Part shown: positions 19,260-30,032 of the stretch, piece by piece
How the letters are laid out: each line of letters opens with the position of its first letter
Numbering within the stretch: position 1 is the stretch's first letter
Assembly (NCBI GenBank): GCA_037355855.1
Contig: CM074761.1
Location: forward strand, 6,467,346 to 6,531,345
Direction of reading: 5' to 3'
Length of the DNA stretch: 64,000 nt
Source of the DNA: Pseudo-nitzschia pungens
Lineage: Eukaryota; Bacillariophyta; Bacillariophyceae; Bacillariales; Bacillariaceae
The notes under the pieces: model-generated
What the model was told of the DNA's origin: nothing
Databases searched by the model: none
What the model saw: only the letters and a program-made list of their open reading frames with translations
Position numbers and translations under genes: made by a program

Positions 19260-21012
19260 ACTCATTCCTGACAAACCAGCCTGTGCTGATGTGCTTGTCT
19301 GCCCTGTTATTTGTGGACAAGTTGTACGCGTTGTTGGGTCCTCTGCTTTTGTGTCTGAGCCTCCTGACATGGATCCTATGGAGTACAATCCATTTGAGTC
19401 TCTTCCAGCCTCCCCTGCAGATGCCTTTGATGCCCTCTGTGCATCTCCAAGAGTACTTCTCCACAAATATTCTCTACCACAGGCTGGCTGTCAGCACCTT
19501 GTTGATGCTATTGAGAGTGGTACTGCCAGTGCTGTATGTGATGGTTCATTTGATCCGGACCTTCTCCGAGGAACTTCTGCTTTCATTTTGTCACCCAATA
19601 CCTCCACCAAGACTGCTTCATTGTTCCTCACTGGCTGTAATTTTGTCAGTGGATCCCCTGAGGATCAGTCATCCTACAGGAGTGAACTGGCAGGAATCAT
19701 TGGAGTTCTCACCTGTTGCACTGCTCTGGTGAATCTTTTTGATATTGCTTCTGGCTCTATCACTATTGCTCTGGATGGTGACACAGCTCTCAAACAGGCT
19801 CAGGGATCTTGGCCTTTGGTTATTTCCCAGAAGTCTTTTGATTATGTTTATGTCATCAGAAACATGATTTCTGCCCTGCCAATCTCTGTGCACTTTCAGT
19901 GGGTTCAGGGACATCAAGCTGGAATCTTTCTTGATTGGTGGGCACTTTGCAATCATCAGGTTGACAGCATGGCAAAGGCCTTTCTCTCTGTCCATAGAGC
20001 TTCTGCCCATCACTATCCCAGACTTGTGTTTGAGCCTTGGGCATTTTCTCTCAATGGATGCAAGTGTTCAAGGTTTGATCAGAATGCTCTGCATGTTGCC
20101 ATTTCTGGTCCTCCTCTTCTTAAATATTGGCAGACCCACCATGACATCCCCATTCCACAACCTGTTCTGAGTTCCATCCATTGGTGTGCCCATCTGTCTG
20201 CCTTCAAGCGTCTACCTCCTGGCATGCAAAGGTGGTTTGTCAAGTTTGCTTCAGGATGCATTGGTGTTGGCAACCAACTACTTCACTACCAGTATCAGGA
20301 TCACTCCAGGTGTCCCTTGTGTGATGCAGACAACGAGAAGGTTTCTCATGTGCTCTCCTGCAAGGATACTGGGGCTGTCACGCATAGTGTGTCTGCCTTC
20401 ACGGGACCACTGCAGAAGAGGCTTGAAGCTGAACAAACTGCTCCATCATTGGCTGTTGCCATTGTGGATCTCCTCACCAGAGTTCGGAAGGGCCAGAGAA
20501 TTTATCCATCATCCTACTCACTTGCAATTGCTTCTGCTGTCAGGGCACAGAGGACTATTGGTTGGCACAACTGGCTTCTTGGTAGGTGGTCTCCTCGCTG
20601 GTACCAAATCCAGGCTGACTACTACTCCCACATTGGAAGCAAGCGCTCTCCCAAACGTTGGGCTACAGCTATCATCCATCAGTTCTTTCTTACCTCCTGG
20701 GATCTTTGGACCTATAGGAATGAACGACTCCATGGTCCTGGGGGTACCCTTGATGCTGAACAACACCAATCTCTTGATGCTTCCATCACCTCAGAATTGG
20801 CAATTGGTGCAGCTGGTGCACTTCCCCAGTCACACTCCCTGTTACAAACCCCTTTCCACGTCCTACAAGGTTACACCCTGACTGCCAAGCGGCAGTGGCT
20901 TGCAACCATCCACCTTGCAAGGAAGCAATATGCAGCGCCTGTCCCACCAGTGCAGCCATACCACCAAGAGGCTGCTCTTCTCAGAGCCTGGCTTACTGGA
21001 CCTCAGGGTTGA
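19200..21012 (+). pseudogene. ORF2 C-terminal part: RNase H and zinc-like module
   Basis: In another frame than the endonuclease. RNase HI residues are visible: Asp in VCDGSFDP, Glu in SYRSELAGI, Asp in ALDGDTALK, WVQGHQ and the last Asp in HQVDSMAKAF. Further on is C-P-L-C ... H-V-L-S-C (about 20,311-20,361), the Cys/His module usual at the end of LINE ORF2. The ~150-residue stretch after it is Trp/Arg-rich. No ATG explains translation of this part alone. It is read as the 3' half of ORF2 left after an internal deletion. Confidence 0.85.
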
Positions 21013-21312
21013 TTACACTTTGTACCTTGGTTTTGTCTTCTGTTCCTGCTTCTTATCCTGTCCCATCCCTTTTGATACTGGATCTTATCCCAATATCTTC
21101 ATTCCCATCTCACTGTATCTCAAGTCCCTATTTTGTGGGACTTGTTTGTCTTTTTCCCTGCTTGATGTTCAAGGTTTGTTTGAAAAATTTGTCGTTCTGC
21201 CACTTGGGGTCCTGACTCTATGATGGAGGCGACGTTAAAGTCTGGTTACAGACTGAGTAATTTAGTTTCACCTTTGGTGATTAAAGTTATTTAAATACGT
21301 ATATTAATTAAC
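21013..21312 (+). other. 3' UTR of the non-LTR element
   Basis: T-rich, non-coding. Ends with AT-rich GATTAAAGTTATTTAAATACG and ATTAATTAAC directly at the target-site duplication. No poly(A) or microsatellite tail, so RT recognition of a 3' structure rather than poly(A) is likely. Confidence 0.7.
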
Positions 21313-21332
21313 CAGCAGGGGGATCAGGGTAC
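21313..21332. repeat. 20-bp target-site duplication, right copy
   Basis: Identical to 10,737-10,756. The base before it (C at 21,312) differs from the base before the left copy, so the duplication is exactly 20 bp. Confidence 0.96.
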
Positions 21333-23487
21333 GTAGCTTGGAACTTTACGTCATTATCCTCCACTTTGTCCCCGATCTTGGATTCAACTGCTTGGTCAAA
21401 TGAGTCCATATAGCGCTTGACGTCGTGGGAACGCCATTCTTCTTCAGTAACAGCACGGACTGTGTTAGTGCTTACCGGCATGGCCGCCTCGTTCAGGATC
21501 CAGTGGCAGTCCCCGCCTCCGAATCGGTCACCGCACGGGCCAAGCCATCGTCCCAGCTTTTCGGTCCCATCAGAGAGATCAACCCAATAGACGAAATCAT
21601 ACCATTCGTGGGCTTGGTACATAGATATGTCTGGCATGTACCCATGTACAATTTCGAACGGCGTTTGGCCCATCGTCGTAGGATTAGCCGTGCGCTGGCG
21701 GATTGCAGCAACGAGCTCTCCGCAGAAAGCCCACAGGCGCTTGGGGGATCTCTTCCGAGCCATCTTTTTGCGGATGCTTCTGCTGATATGGCCGATGCTG
21801 AGCTCCGCGCGGTTCTGGAAGGGACATCTTGGCTGGATAAAGGTCTGGTGGATATGGTTTTTGCTGACAACCTTATTCCATGGGGTCTTGTAAGTTCCAG
21901 GAGCTCCTTGCTCTCGAGCGCCATCGGATATCAAATGTTCGGGGATCCCAACATCGTGGATGAAAATCTTCAGTCCCTCATACGCTTGTTTCTTGCCCTG
22001 TATAGGTATGAACTCATCGTAGCCCTTACCATTACTGAACACTTGGGCGGCTGAATCTTGTCGCATGATGCTTGGGACCTTCGCTATCCAGGTGTCGGTA
22101 TACCATTTGCCAGCCGCGATGCGCTTGTTTCTGAAGCTCTGCGTTGGCAATCGGCGGACAAGGGGATGCATAGGGTTGCGGAACCCTTTCTGCGTCGTGA
22201 CTCGAAGAGTATCCGCAGCCTTTCTCGGGGATACATCCCAGATCTTGGACAGACGGTCGGAATCAATCTTGCAGTATCGTTCGGTGTCAATCGTCGGACC
22301 CCACTTGGCTCGTCTGGCGATGGTGTCGAGCTCGGGGTCGACTGGTTCGACTGCATCGTTGTCCCATCGAACATGCTTGTAAACGACAGACAGGCAGACG
22401 GGGGAATCCCTGCAACGGGGATCCAATTCGAAGCGCTTGCGTCCATCGGTGTAGGCGCGCTCGTACAACGGGGTATGCAGGGCGTTGACTGTAAGACTTG
22501 GTACTGTTGCATCCTCGTCTACATCATCGTCCCCGCAAGTCTTCAAGGAATCGCCCAAAAAGAGAGAAGATAGTCGTGCATCCAGACGAGAGTCGGATGC
22601 AATCGCACATGGGGTCAGATCACGGCGGGTGCAGAGTTGCTGGAGACTCCACAGCTTGTACTTCTCGTAGGAATCATGCGGCGGTAGAATCAGCTTGTCG
22701 CTCTGAAGAGGATCGTCGTACAAATGGGGACTGAAGTTGGACCGTGTTTCGACGGGCTCCAACTTGCGCTTGTTCGTCTTGGACCTCTTGGACTGCTTCG
22801 TGGTCGGCGCGGACGCATGGGGCGTCCCCGCGCAAAGGACAGACACCGTAGGATTCAACGGATGAGATCCGTCGATGGCTTCTTTGGCTTGCTCGAACTT
22901 CTTGCTCTTCGGATCCCAAGGGAAGTCTCGGGTAGCAACGACATGATCGCATGTAGCCATTTCATGCTTGGTTGGCTTGCGGGAAGGGAAATAGGACACG
23001 ACCCCATCAAGCAGGAGCTTGATGTCGAGGGTGTGGCCCGCATGGGGATCTTCAGGATCGGTATTGTCAATATGGATGGAGTGACTGGACTGTTCATCAT
23101 ACTGACGGGGCGCTTCACTGACACGATTGGGATGGCAGTCCCGTATCTGATTCGGACAAATCAAGCTGTGGGACAACTTGTCGCCAAAATACAGGGCTTC
23201 GTGGAAATAAATCAACCAAACTTTCCCGTCGGTATCTGTGTAGGCCGTAACACAGGTCCCAATAGGAATGTTCTTGATAGGCTTGAGCTCAGGCGAAAAG
23301 GATGAACATCGACGTGGCTGACGACTTGGTCTTCAAGCAAGATCATGTTGGAACGGGCGGCAGTCGTATCAGCGTGGCTGTCCAGCTCGCATTGCCCCTC
23401 AGGACTGGGTGGGGGGCGCGCGCGTGGCAGATCCATCTGATACAACAGCCGGCCAACCTTACTTAATTTCGGGCACCGGCGGTCGTT
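21313..23487 (-). pseudogene. pol: Copia-1 protease and integrase
   Basis: Follows gag in the same frame after one TGA. Protease motif ELDSHADTTAA (diatom copia form of D-S/T-G). A single-base deletion near 23,300 (GAAAAGGATG against GAAAAGGGATG in copia-2) shifts the frame right after it. The rest of the protein, including ALYFGDKL, SYFPSRKPT and the integrase core, is in the next frame (23,215 down). Integrase catalytic residues: Asp in WYTDTW, Asp in LISDGA and Glu in QNRAEL. The frame is then cut by the non-LTR insertion at 21,313; its continuation is at 10,756. Confidence 0.92.
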
Positions 23488-25450
23488 TCAGTTGTTGGGG
23501 GTCTGTCCTTGGTTCGAGCCGTTGCCCTTCTTCGTGTTCTTGTTCTTTCGGCGCCCCTTGGGTCCAAAACTGTTCCCTGCGCCTTGGGTCGCGTTCGCAG
23601 AGGCAGCAGGCGTGGCATGGTTCGAACTAGTGGACTGAATAGTTCGAGCCTTCTTCTTCTGACGGAGGTCGTACAACTGCTTTCGTTGTTCCTTGGAGAA
23701 AGTCTTGTAAACTTCGTAGGGATACTTCTTGTCTTCGACCTTCCCACTATACGATCCGCCTTGGTTGCTACTCCCTTGATTGTCGCCACCATCTTGACGT
23801 ACAGAGGAAATACTTCGCGCCCGCTTGGTTGAAGCCACACCCATCTTCCGTATGCCAAGACACCTCTTGAAGTACGAGACGCACTTGTTGAAGTCCTTGG
23901 TGTACTTGTCGGTTTCAAAGATCTGGATCTTGGGGTTCTCAAACCGATCATCTTGGATGCTGTGGATGAAACGCATGGTGAAGTCCTCTTCGTCGGGCAA
24001 CTTGTCGTGGTTGGAGAGCGTAGTCTGGAAATTCAACCAAGTTCTGCAGTGCTTCTCAAAATCGTAGGTACGAGAATCCCCTGTATACTTCGAAGTGAAC
24101 ATGCTTGTACGGACCTTGTCAATGATAGCCGCGACGTTGGTGTCGGAGAAGGCATTCTCGTAGAGGGTTAGGAAAGCCGCTTGGGCGTTCCCAGTTGGAT
24201 TCTTCGAGTCTTTGTATCTTCGGGTGTAGGCCCAGCCAGGGCCGTCACGAACTGCATTGCAGAGCAGTACCCAAACGTCGTGGTTGTCGGTGACAAATTG
24301 CGGGCCTTCAAGCGTGGCGCATCGAACATTGTAATCCATCCAGTTGGAAAAAGTTCCGTCTTTCCCAACAGTGGCGGATCTTTCTGCTGCAGTCACCGTC
24401 TCTTCCTCCTTCGGACGAATAACATATGAGAGGGGGAATCCTTGCTCATTGTACTGGAAGCGGAGGAACTGACGGAAGTTCTCTTCCCACTGACGGAAGT
24501 TGTCAAAGCTAGCGAGCTTCGGCGGAGTAATGGATGCTGAGACTGTCTCCTTGTCGGCGGTTTCCATTCCAGTTAGGCGCTCACGCGTCCAGTCGGCTGC
24601 AAGGGGATCACTAAGCCAAGTATGGGCTGTAGGCTTGATACCAATGAGAGGTTGGTAGCGGATCCACTCCGAAAGGAGCTTAAAGGATTGCCTGAAAGAA
24701 AGTCCGATGAATACTCGTTCGTGGTAGGGACACATTGGGTGACGGTCTCCATTGAAGTCGCGGAGGTACTTGGGTAGTTCCTTGGCAGAGAGCTGCTGAA
24801 TGGACTCGATGCTGTTGAGGCCATTTCGGAATAGTTCATCCGCCGTATCACTGTTACTGAAACCAGAAAGGATCGTGTGGAGGTCTAACTCTCTTGAGGT
24901 GAGTTTTGCTCCATTCTTGTATCCAGAGATGCCTCCATTAGTCTGGGCTGTGGCATGAGCTTGGAGAATATCAGGACTAGCCCCTGTAGGTGCAGGAGCT
25001 GGGGCTGGAGCAGGAGCAGGGGCAGGGGCACGAGCGGCGGCGGCAGCAGCGGCAGCAGCAGCAGCCTCAGCAGCGATCCGAGCTGCATTCTCCCTGCGCA
25101 TCGCTCTCAAGGTTGGGTTCTTGTTGGACTCTGGAGGCTCCAAACGCAGCAGGGACAGCAGGAGCAACAGGAGGGACTCCAGGCGCTCCGACAGGGGGGA
25201 CTCCAGACGCTCCGACAGGGGCGGCGCCAGCAACTCCAGGAACATCTCCAGGAACATCTCCAGGCGGGGAAGCGCCGGCTCCGGCTCCAGGGACAGCTCC
25301 GGCTCCGGCTCCGGCTCCGGGGACAGCTCCAGGTGGGGGAGCGTCGGCTCCGGCTCCGGGGACAGCTCCTCCACCATCTCCAGGGGCATCTCCAGCAGCG
25401 CCGGCTCCGGCGGCGGCTGCAGCGATTTGTCTTCTGGTTTGCTTGGCCAT
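23488..25450 (-). pseudogene. gag: Copia-1 gag, frameshifted by a ~50-bp deletion
   Basis: ATG at 25,450 (MAKQTRRQIAAAAAG), as in copia-2. A Gly/Ala/Pro repeat region follows. At about 25,107 a segment of 50 nt present in copia-2 (just before the AMRRENAAR segment) is missing, which shifts the frame. From there the original Gag frame is open to the TGA at 23,488-23,490. The rest is near-identical to copia-2 Gag: Ala/Pro run, SGFSNSDTADELF, then a basic Gln/Asn-rich tail. No zinc knuckle is seen, as often in copia Gag. Confidence 0.9.
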
Positions 25451-26416
25451 GGTTGTCTTGCTTTGATTAACTATTTCGCTTCAGTTTCTAAACCAAATTC
25501 TTTTGTGGTGGGGACTGTTTCCATCCAAGTCGTCGATCGAAGGTCTGTATCGATGACGACCAAAAGAAAAGGTATCAAGAAAAGGTATCACGTCAGCGTT
25601 TCCGTGTCAACAGTTTCGTGCCGACGTCTAAAAAAGGTATCCACATCGATGGTTCCGATTCGATGGTTGGATGGTTGGTTACCAAAAGAGAAGAATTCTT
25701 TCGGTCTTTCTGATCTGCTCTGGACCAATCGATTTGATTTTGGGACATGACTGGTCCCAGGGATCTATCGGTTTTGAGATATGATTGATCTCAGAGGCAT
25801 GACTGGCCTCAGAGACATGACTGGTCTCGGGTCGGTTTTGAGATATGACTGATCTCAGAGTTCTGATTCCAAGTTCCCTCGGCTAAAATCAAAAAGAATC
25901 GATGGTATGGCAGATTTGAGGTTGTCTGCGCCTCATTATTCTGATGGATGGTCCTGACGTCATGTCCCTGTCCGCTGGACACTGTTCTCACTGGAAAGTA
26001 CGTGGTGGTCTGTCTCCACGAAAGCCTTTTCTTTTCCAGTGTGGTTCCATCCGTTGCAAACGTCCCCTTGAATCCTGTAAAAATAACAGGGAATCATGGA
26101 CGCTGCTTTCTCCACGTCCTGCTTGCTCCTTCCCCACCGGATCGAGCTCCATGGTGCCACCATGACGCTCAACTACCGTATCATGTATCAGTAGACCCCC
26201 AGAGGTGGATGTGTCGGGCTCCGGTCGGTCCGCGTGTCTGCTGGGGAAGGGCTCCCCATTAACATCAGGGATCTCACGATGTCAGCTGCTGGTCCAGTTA
26301 CAGCTGATGGTTTTACATCCAGCATGGATGCCAGTGGTGATCAACCAACTGGGTTTCATCACACGCTCTAGCCGGCGTCCCGGTTCGTAGTGGGTCGAGC
26401 GGTGGGTCTGATAAAC
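25451..26416 (-). other. Copia-1 leader (5' UTR)
   Basis: A 966-bp leader between LTR and gag, near-identical to 30,941-31,906. It contains the five mini-hairpins (25,742-25,856), a TGACGTCA palindrome (25,955-25,962) and, next to the LTR, the putative primer-binding site (about 26,402-26,416). Confidence 0.85.
25742..25856 (-). other. Five tandem 17-nt covarying hairpins (copia-1 copy)
   Basis: Units at 25,742-25,758, 25,776-25,792, 25,794-25,810, 25,812-25,828 and 25,840-25,856. On the element's sense strand each is a 5-bp stem around the heptaloop CAGTCAT (CAATCAT once). Same five units as copia-2 (31,501-31,615). Confidence 0.85.
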
Positions 26417-27297
26417 TGCGTTGATATTGCTCGTCAGCAACCTTCGTGTAACTTGAATCGTCTCGTAGATAAACGTCTTGTACTGCGTACTAAAAAATAG
26501 GGCAAAAGCCTTAACAATAATAATACATAGAGTCCTGGCAAATCGTGAGTCTACAGTGGACTGTTCAAGGTCTATTGCATACGCTCAAGCAATACAAGGC
26601 ACTTCCCTAGAGGTACATCGGAATCGGTCGTAAGGGGAGGGCATGATAGGCATTTAATTTAGAGTGAAATATAAAGAGTGAATAAAGGGAGCTGAGCGCT
26701 CGCTCAGCTCGTATCGTGATATCGATCCGCTAACTCGTATAATAACAGAGCTCTGTAGCTCTGGTACTGTATCCTACGAGTAGCGTACTGTATCGGAGTA
26801 TCGTAGGGTATCTCCGATTAGTTAGATCGAATCATGTGCTAGGACGTTTGGTAACTGTTTGGGCCGGGTATCCGGTCATGGTATATATTATACACCAATG
26901 ACCCGGCCCTGGCGGTAGCATCGTATCTTAGCATAGTATCATGATAGGTTAGCATCTTCAGTATCTCGTAGTATTAGCAACCCTAACCCTGAAGCATTTA
27001 GCTACACCATAAAAAGATGCTTTACTCGGGGTACGTACGATTGGTACAAATCGTACGCAGCGACCCTAGTAAACTCTGCTAGCATCCATACTAAACAGGA
27101 TAGTAGGATATAGGTCTGCTGCTAAGCCTGTTGCTAAGCCTGTTGCTAAGCCTGTATGCTAGCAATTAGCACACAGCTCTAGCACTCAGCCCAGCACCTG
27201 TTAGTCAGTTACTGGAGGCTGCTGACTGTAGCCCCAGTACATTCTCCTACACAGGAGCCTTAGCACAGATGGTAGCACCACCTTGAATATCTTCATA
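26417..27297 (-). repeat. Copia-1 5' LTR (881 bp)
   Basis: Partner of 897-1,846. Has three instead of nine 12-bp repeats. Outer edge is followed by GTCC (27,298-27,301) and then minisatellite sequence. Confidence 0.92.
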
Positions 27298-27301
27298 GTC
27301 C

Positions 27302-27657
27302 CGCCCCCCCCTGTATCATCGACGTGTTGTTGCTGCCAATGCGTTGCTGCTGCTTGCTGTGATGGTGGTGTGTGTTGAACCGAAGGAAGGGTGACTTCTT
27401 CTTTCACGGAAGAAATGAAATCCATAAGATTGTTCTCAAGATAATAAGTTTGGCAATCACTGTTGGAGTTGAGATGATATGAAAGTCCTCTGCAGACATA
27501 TTGATAGGTGAAATTGTAGCTTGATTCTTGTTTGTATCCCTTGAAGGATTTTGATTTTCTTCTTCTTCCGGAGGCAATGCAGTTGCGACAATGGAATGTC
27601 TTGGGTATTCTGGGATCATTGGCAAAGTGCCTTGGGTCCGAGGAAGCTTTTGGCATG
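27302..27657 (-). pseudogene. Host gene fragment cut by copia-1
   Basis: ATG at 27,657 begins MPKASSDPRHFANDPRIPK, then a Cys pair (FHCRNC), a basic stretch, YVCRGLSYH...DCQTYY and a Gln/His/Asp-rich tail (QQAAATHWQQQHVDDTGG). The frame then runs into the minisatellite unit and the copia-1 LTR. About 119 residues are recognisable. I do not know the family; the four spaced cysteines could bind zinc. The Gln-rich tail is encoded by minisatellite sequence, so the array left of copia-1 (258-896) may once have encoded more of it. It may equally be a short ORF that merely borders the repeat. Confidence 0.45.
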
Positions 27658-28069
27658 GTGATAATAAAAAAAATAATTGTTGTTGTGATGCGAAGCGAAG
27701 GAGGGAGGCTTCGATGCCAGGGTATGTGACGTGACATCACTGAAAAAAAGGTTTACAAAGGTGCACGACGTAACACTTTTGTGTGATTGAAGTAAATTTG
27801 ATTAAAAATTATTTGTTGTGTTGAGTCTAATGTGTCAAATGTGTAAAATGGAATGAAAATGTGACGAGGGACTGAATATCAGGGTCTAGATCTGAACATT
27901 TGTCTCAAAACGTTGGGGGAGTTGAGACAAGGGAGAAATATGGTTGAGAATAATGGAAAAAAGGTTGTGAAATAAAAAATTGGGGTCGCGTTTTTTTTTA
28001 GACAAGTCGCGATTGGGTCGCAATCCGGTCGCGATTGGTCGCGATGGGTCGCAAAACAGTTTTTGGACG
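27658..28069. other. Spacer, no gene seen
   Basis: AT-rich. Short direct repeats of GGTCGCGATTGGGTCGC type at 27,984-28,050. No coding signal. Confidence 0.6.
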
Positions 28070-28801
28070 TAGTTGAGTGCTACAGGGTTAGGGTTGCTAA
28101 TGCTATGAGATACTGGATATGCTAACCTACCATGCTACCATGCTAAGATACTATGCTACCGCCAGGGTCAGGTCATTGGTGTATGATATGTACTATGACC
28201 GGACACCTGACCCAGACAGTTATCAAGCGAGCTAGCGCATGCTAGCGAGTTAGCGCAAGCGCAGGCAAGCTACCCTGTAGACTACAGTACTGAACCTACA
28301 GAGCTGTACACTCCTGTACAGCGCTGTACAGTGCTAAGTGATACGATATCAAAACTGTCACGCTGAGCGCTGTGGCTCAGCTCCCCCCACTATTCACTCT
28401 TTCTTTTCCACCTTAAATTAAGACACCTATCAAGCCCTCCCCTTTCGATGATTCCGATGCACCTCTAGGAGAGTATCTTGTAGTAACTGAGTGTATGCAA
28501 TTGCCATACCCCGGGTCTACTAGTGATTAGAATAGTAGTGATATGCAAATTGTGAGCTCTATTGGTTAGTCTATTTGCTACAGTTCTAAGAGCCCTCCGA
28601 ATCAGCGATTCTGTCGACTCGCCGATTGTTTTTATCCTTATCCTTAATCCAGTCCCGTGTGTACTCGTGACTGTATTTTGGTGCACGGCAGCAATAGCGT
28701 TCAAACAGTATGATCCTCTGTAGTCTCACTATTTTCCAGCACCACGTGCTGCTCTGTTGTTATTGCTATCCCTCTTTCGCTGACGAGCGAATATCATTAC
28801 A
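28070..28801 (+). repeat. 5'-truncated copia-related LTR (subfamily B), plus strand
   Basis: Homologous to the 3' part of the copia LTR (GCTACAGGGTTAGGGTTGCT, hairpin 28,165-28,213, CTGACGAGCGAATATC end) but clearly diverged, and closer to the LTR at 29,271-30,032. About the first 400 bp are missing. It is interrupted by a solo gypsy LTR (28,502-28,690). Confidence 0.8.
28502..28690 (-). mobile_element. Solo gypsy LTR (189 bp)
   Basis: Full-length LTR of the gypsy family with a perfect 5-bp duplication GCAAT (28,497-28,501; 28,691-28,695). The internal region was lost by LTR-LTR recombination. Confidence 0.95.
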
Positions 28802-29270
28802 CAGCATACTTCATTACATGTGGTTCTATACATAGTATTTCTTACTTCTTCTTGGTGCCTGCTGCTCCCTCAATAGCATCATATTCATGAATAAGTCTTG
28901 TATCTTTGCAGACTGCTGCATAGTAGATCCCATCGCCTCAGCAATCTATTGGGCAACCAAGAAGATGGTCTTTGTACTTAATGATTCTCATTTGCTTCAG
29001 CAAAAATCCAAAACAATTTCTTTTCCATCTATTACTATTAGTACTAGTAGTATGGTACTAGTAGTATGGTACTAGTAGTACTAGTAATACTAGACTACTA
29101 ATGCTCATGGTATCTGTTTTGGAGATATTGTTCAATTACTGCGCCGGTGGATCAAGAGAAAGGAGTTTCATAAAAATGCAACTTTGGACGCTACTAGTAT
29201 TCACCAGTGGAGTTGTAAACCTTACTTCAAGTAAGAAGTTTGAAGTTGAAAATAATACAAAGTAATAATA
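28802..29270. other. Spacer, no gene; TACTAGTAG microsatellite
   Basis: Non-coding. A short run of TACTAGTAG/TATGGTACTAG units lies at 29,033-29,100. A single GTGGAGTTGTAA word (29,210-29,221) matches the ends of the inverted repeats around the RBR gene. Confidence 0.6.
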
Positions 29271-30032
29271 TGTAAAGATATTCACTCGTCAGCGAAAGAG
29301 GGTATAGCAATAACAACAGGCGCACGTATAGTGCTGGCACATAGTGAGACTACAGGATGTACTGTTCAGTCTATTGCATACACTCAGTTACTACAAGATA
29401 CTCTCCTTAGTAGAGGTGCATTGAAACATCGGAAGGGGAGGGCTTGATAGGTGTCTTGTTATTTTAAAGGGATAAAATCATGAATAGTGGTGGGAGCTGA
29501 GCAGAGCGCTCAGCGTGACAGTTTCGTTGTATCCTATCGGTTAGCACTATACAGCGCTGTACAGGAGTGTACAGCTCTGTAGGTTCAGTACTGTAGTCTA
29601 CAGGGTAGCATTCGGAGTAGTTAGCGAGCGCTAGCTTGCTTGCGCTTGCGCTAACTCGCTAGCATGCGCTAGCTCGCTTAATAACTGTCTGGGTCAGGTG
29701 TCCGGTCATAGTACATATTGTACACCAATGACCTGACCCCGGCGGTAGCGTAGTATCTTAGCATGGTAGCATGGTAGGTTAGCATCAGCAACCCTAACCC
29801 TGTAGCACTCAGCTACACTGCTGTGCTACTAGTGCGGGTGCTATACCTGGGGTATGTACAGCAGGTATAAATCGTACGCGGCAACTCCGGTATATATGGA
29901 GTTAGCACCCCATAGCGACTTGTAATAAGCCTGTTGCTAAGCTTGTTGCTAAGCCTGTTGCTAAGCCTGTTGCTAAGCCTGTTGCTAAGCCTGTTGCTAA
30001 CCATCTAGCAAACAGCTCCTAGCACTCAGCTC
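29271..30032 (-). mobile_element. Old solo LTR (subfamily B), right-hand sense part; split by copia-2
   Basis: A copia-type LTR in minus orientation, continuing at 45,923-46,035 beyond copia-2; together ~875 bp. Flanked by a 4-bp AATA duplication (29,267-29,270; 46,036-46,039). It carries hairpin 29,691-29,739 with arms GGGTCAGGT/ACCTGACCC, a GAGCTGAGC palindrome, and six 12-bp repeats at 29,926-30,000. Diverged by many substitutions from the LTRs of copia-1 and copia-2. Confidence 0.88.
30029..30032. repeat. Target-site duplication GCTC of copia-2 (left)
   Basis: GCTC precedes the 5' LTR and recurs at 45,923-45,926. Joining the flanks restores the old LTR (CACTCAGCTC + AGCACCTGTTAG). Confidence 0.85.

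Larger units (their letters stand above)
10757..21312 (+). mobile_element. Non-LTR retrotransposon (LINE-like) lacking reverse transcriptase
   Basis: A 10,556-bp insert in copia-1 pol, bounded by a perfect 20-bp duplication typical of target-primed reverse transcription. No LTRs and no poly(A): it ends ...TACGTATATTAATTAAC. Order: 3.7-kb repeat-rich 5' UTR, ORF1 (14,474-17,389), ORF2 with AP endonuclease (17,382-19,259), RNase H plus CCHC-like module (about 19,200-21,012) and a 300-bp 3' UTR. The RT domain expected between endonuclease and RNase H is absent, and the frame changes at the gap near 19,180-19,230, so 1.5-2 kb seem to have been deleted. Confidence 0.9.
897..27297 (-). mobile_element. 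Copia-1: nested Ty1/copia (diatom type) retrotransposon
   Basis: Minus-strand Ty1/copia element in pieces: 5' LTR 26,417-27,297, leader 25,451-26,416, gag 23,488-25,450, protease/integrase 21,313-23,487, RT/RNase H 8,350-10,756, 3' UTR 7,702-8,349 and 3' LTR 897-1,846. The domain order PR-INT-RT-RH identifies copia. A 4-bp duplication GTCC flanks it (893-896 and 27,298-27,301). It is split by the non-LTR element (10,757-21,312) and by gypsy-1 (1,865-7,696). It is defective: a ~50-bp out-of-frame deletion in gag, a 1-nt deletion in protease, and YVND in place of YVDD in the RT. Confidence 0.92.
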
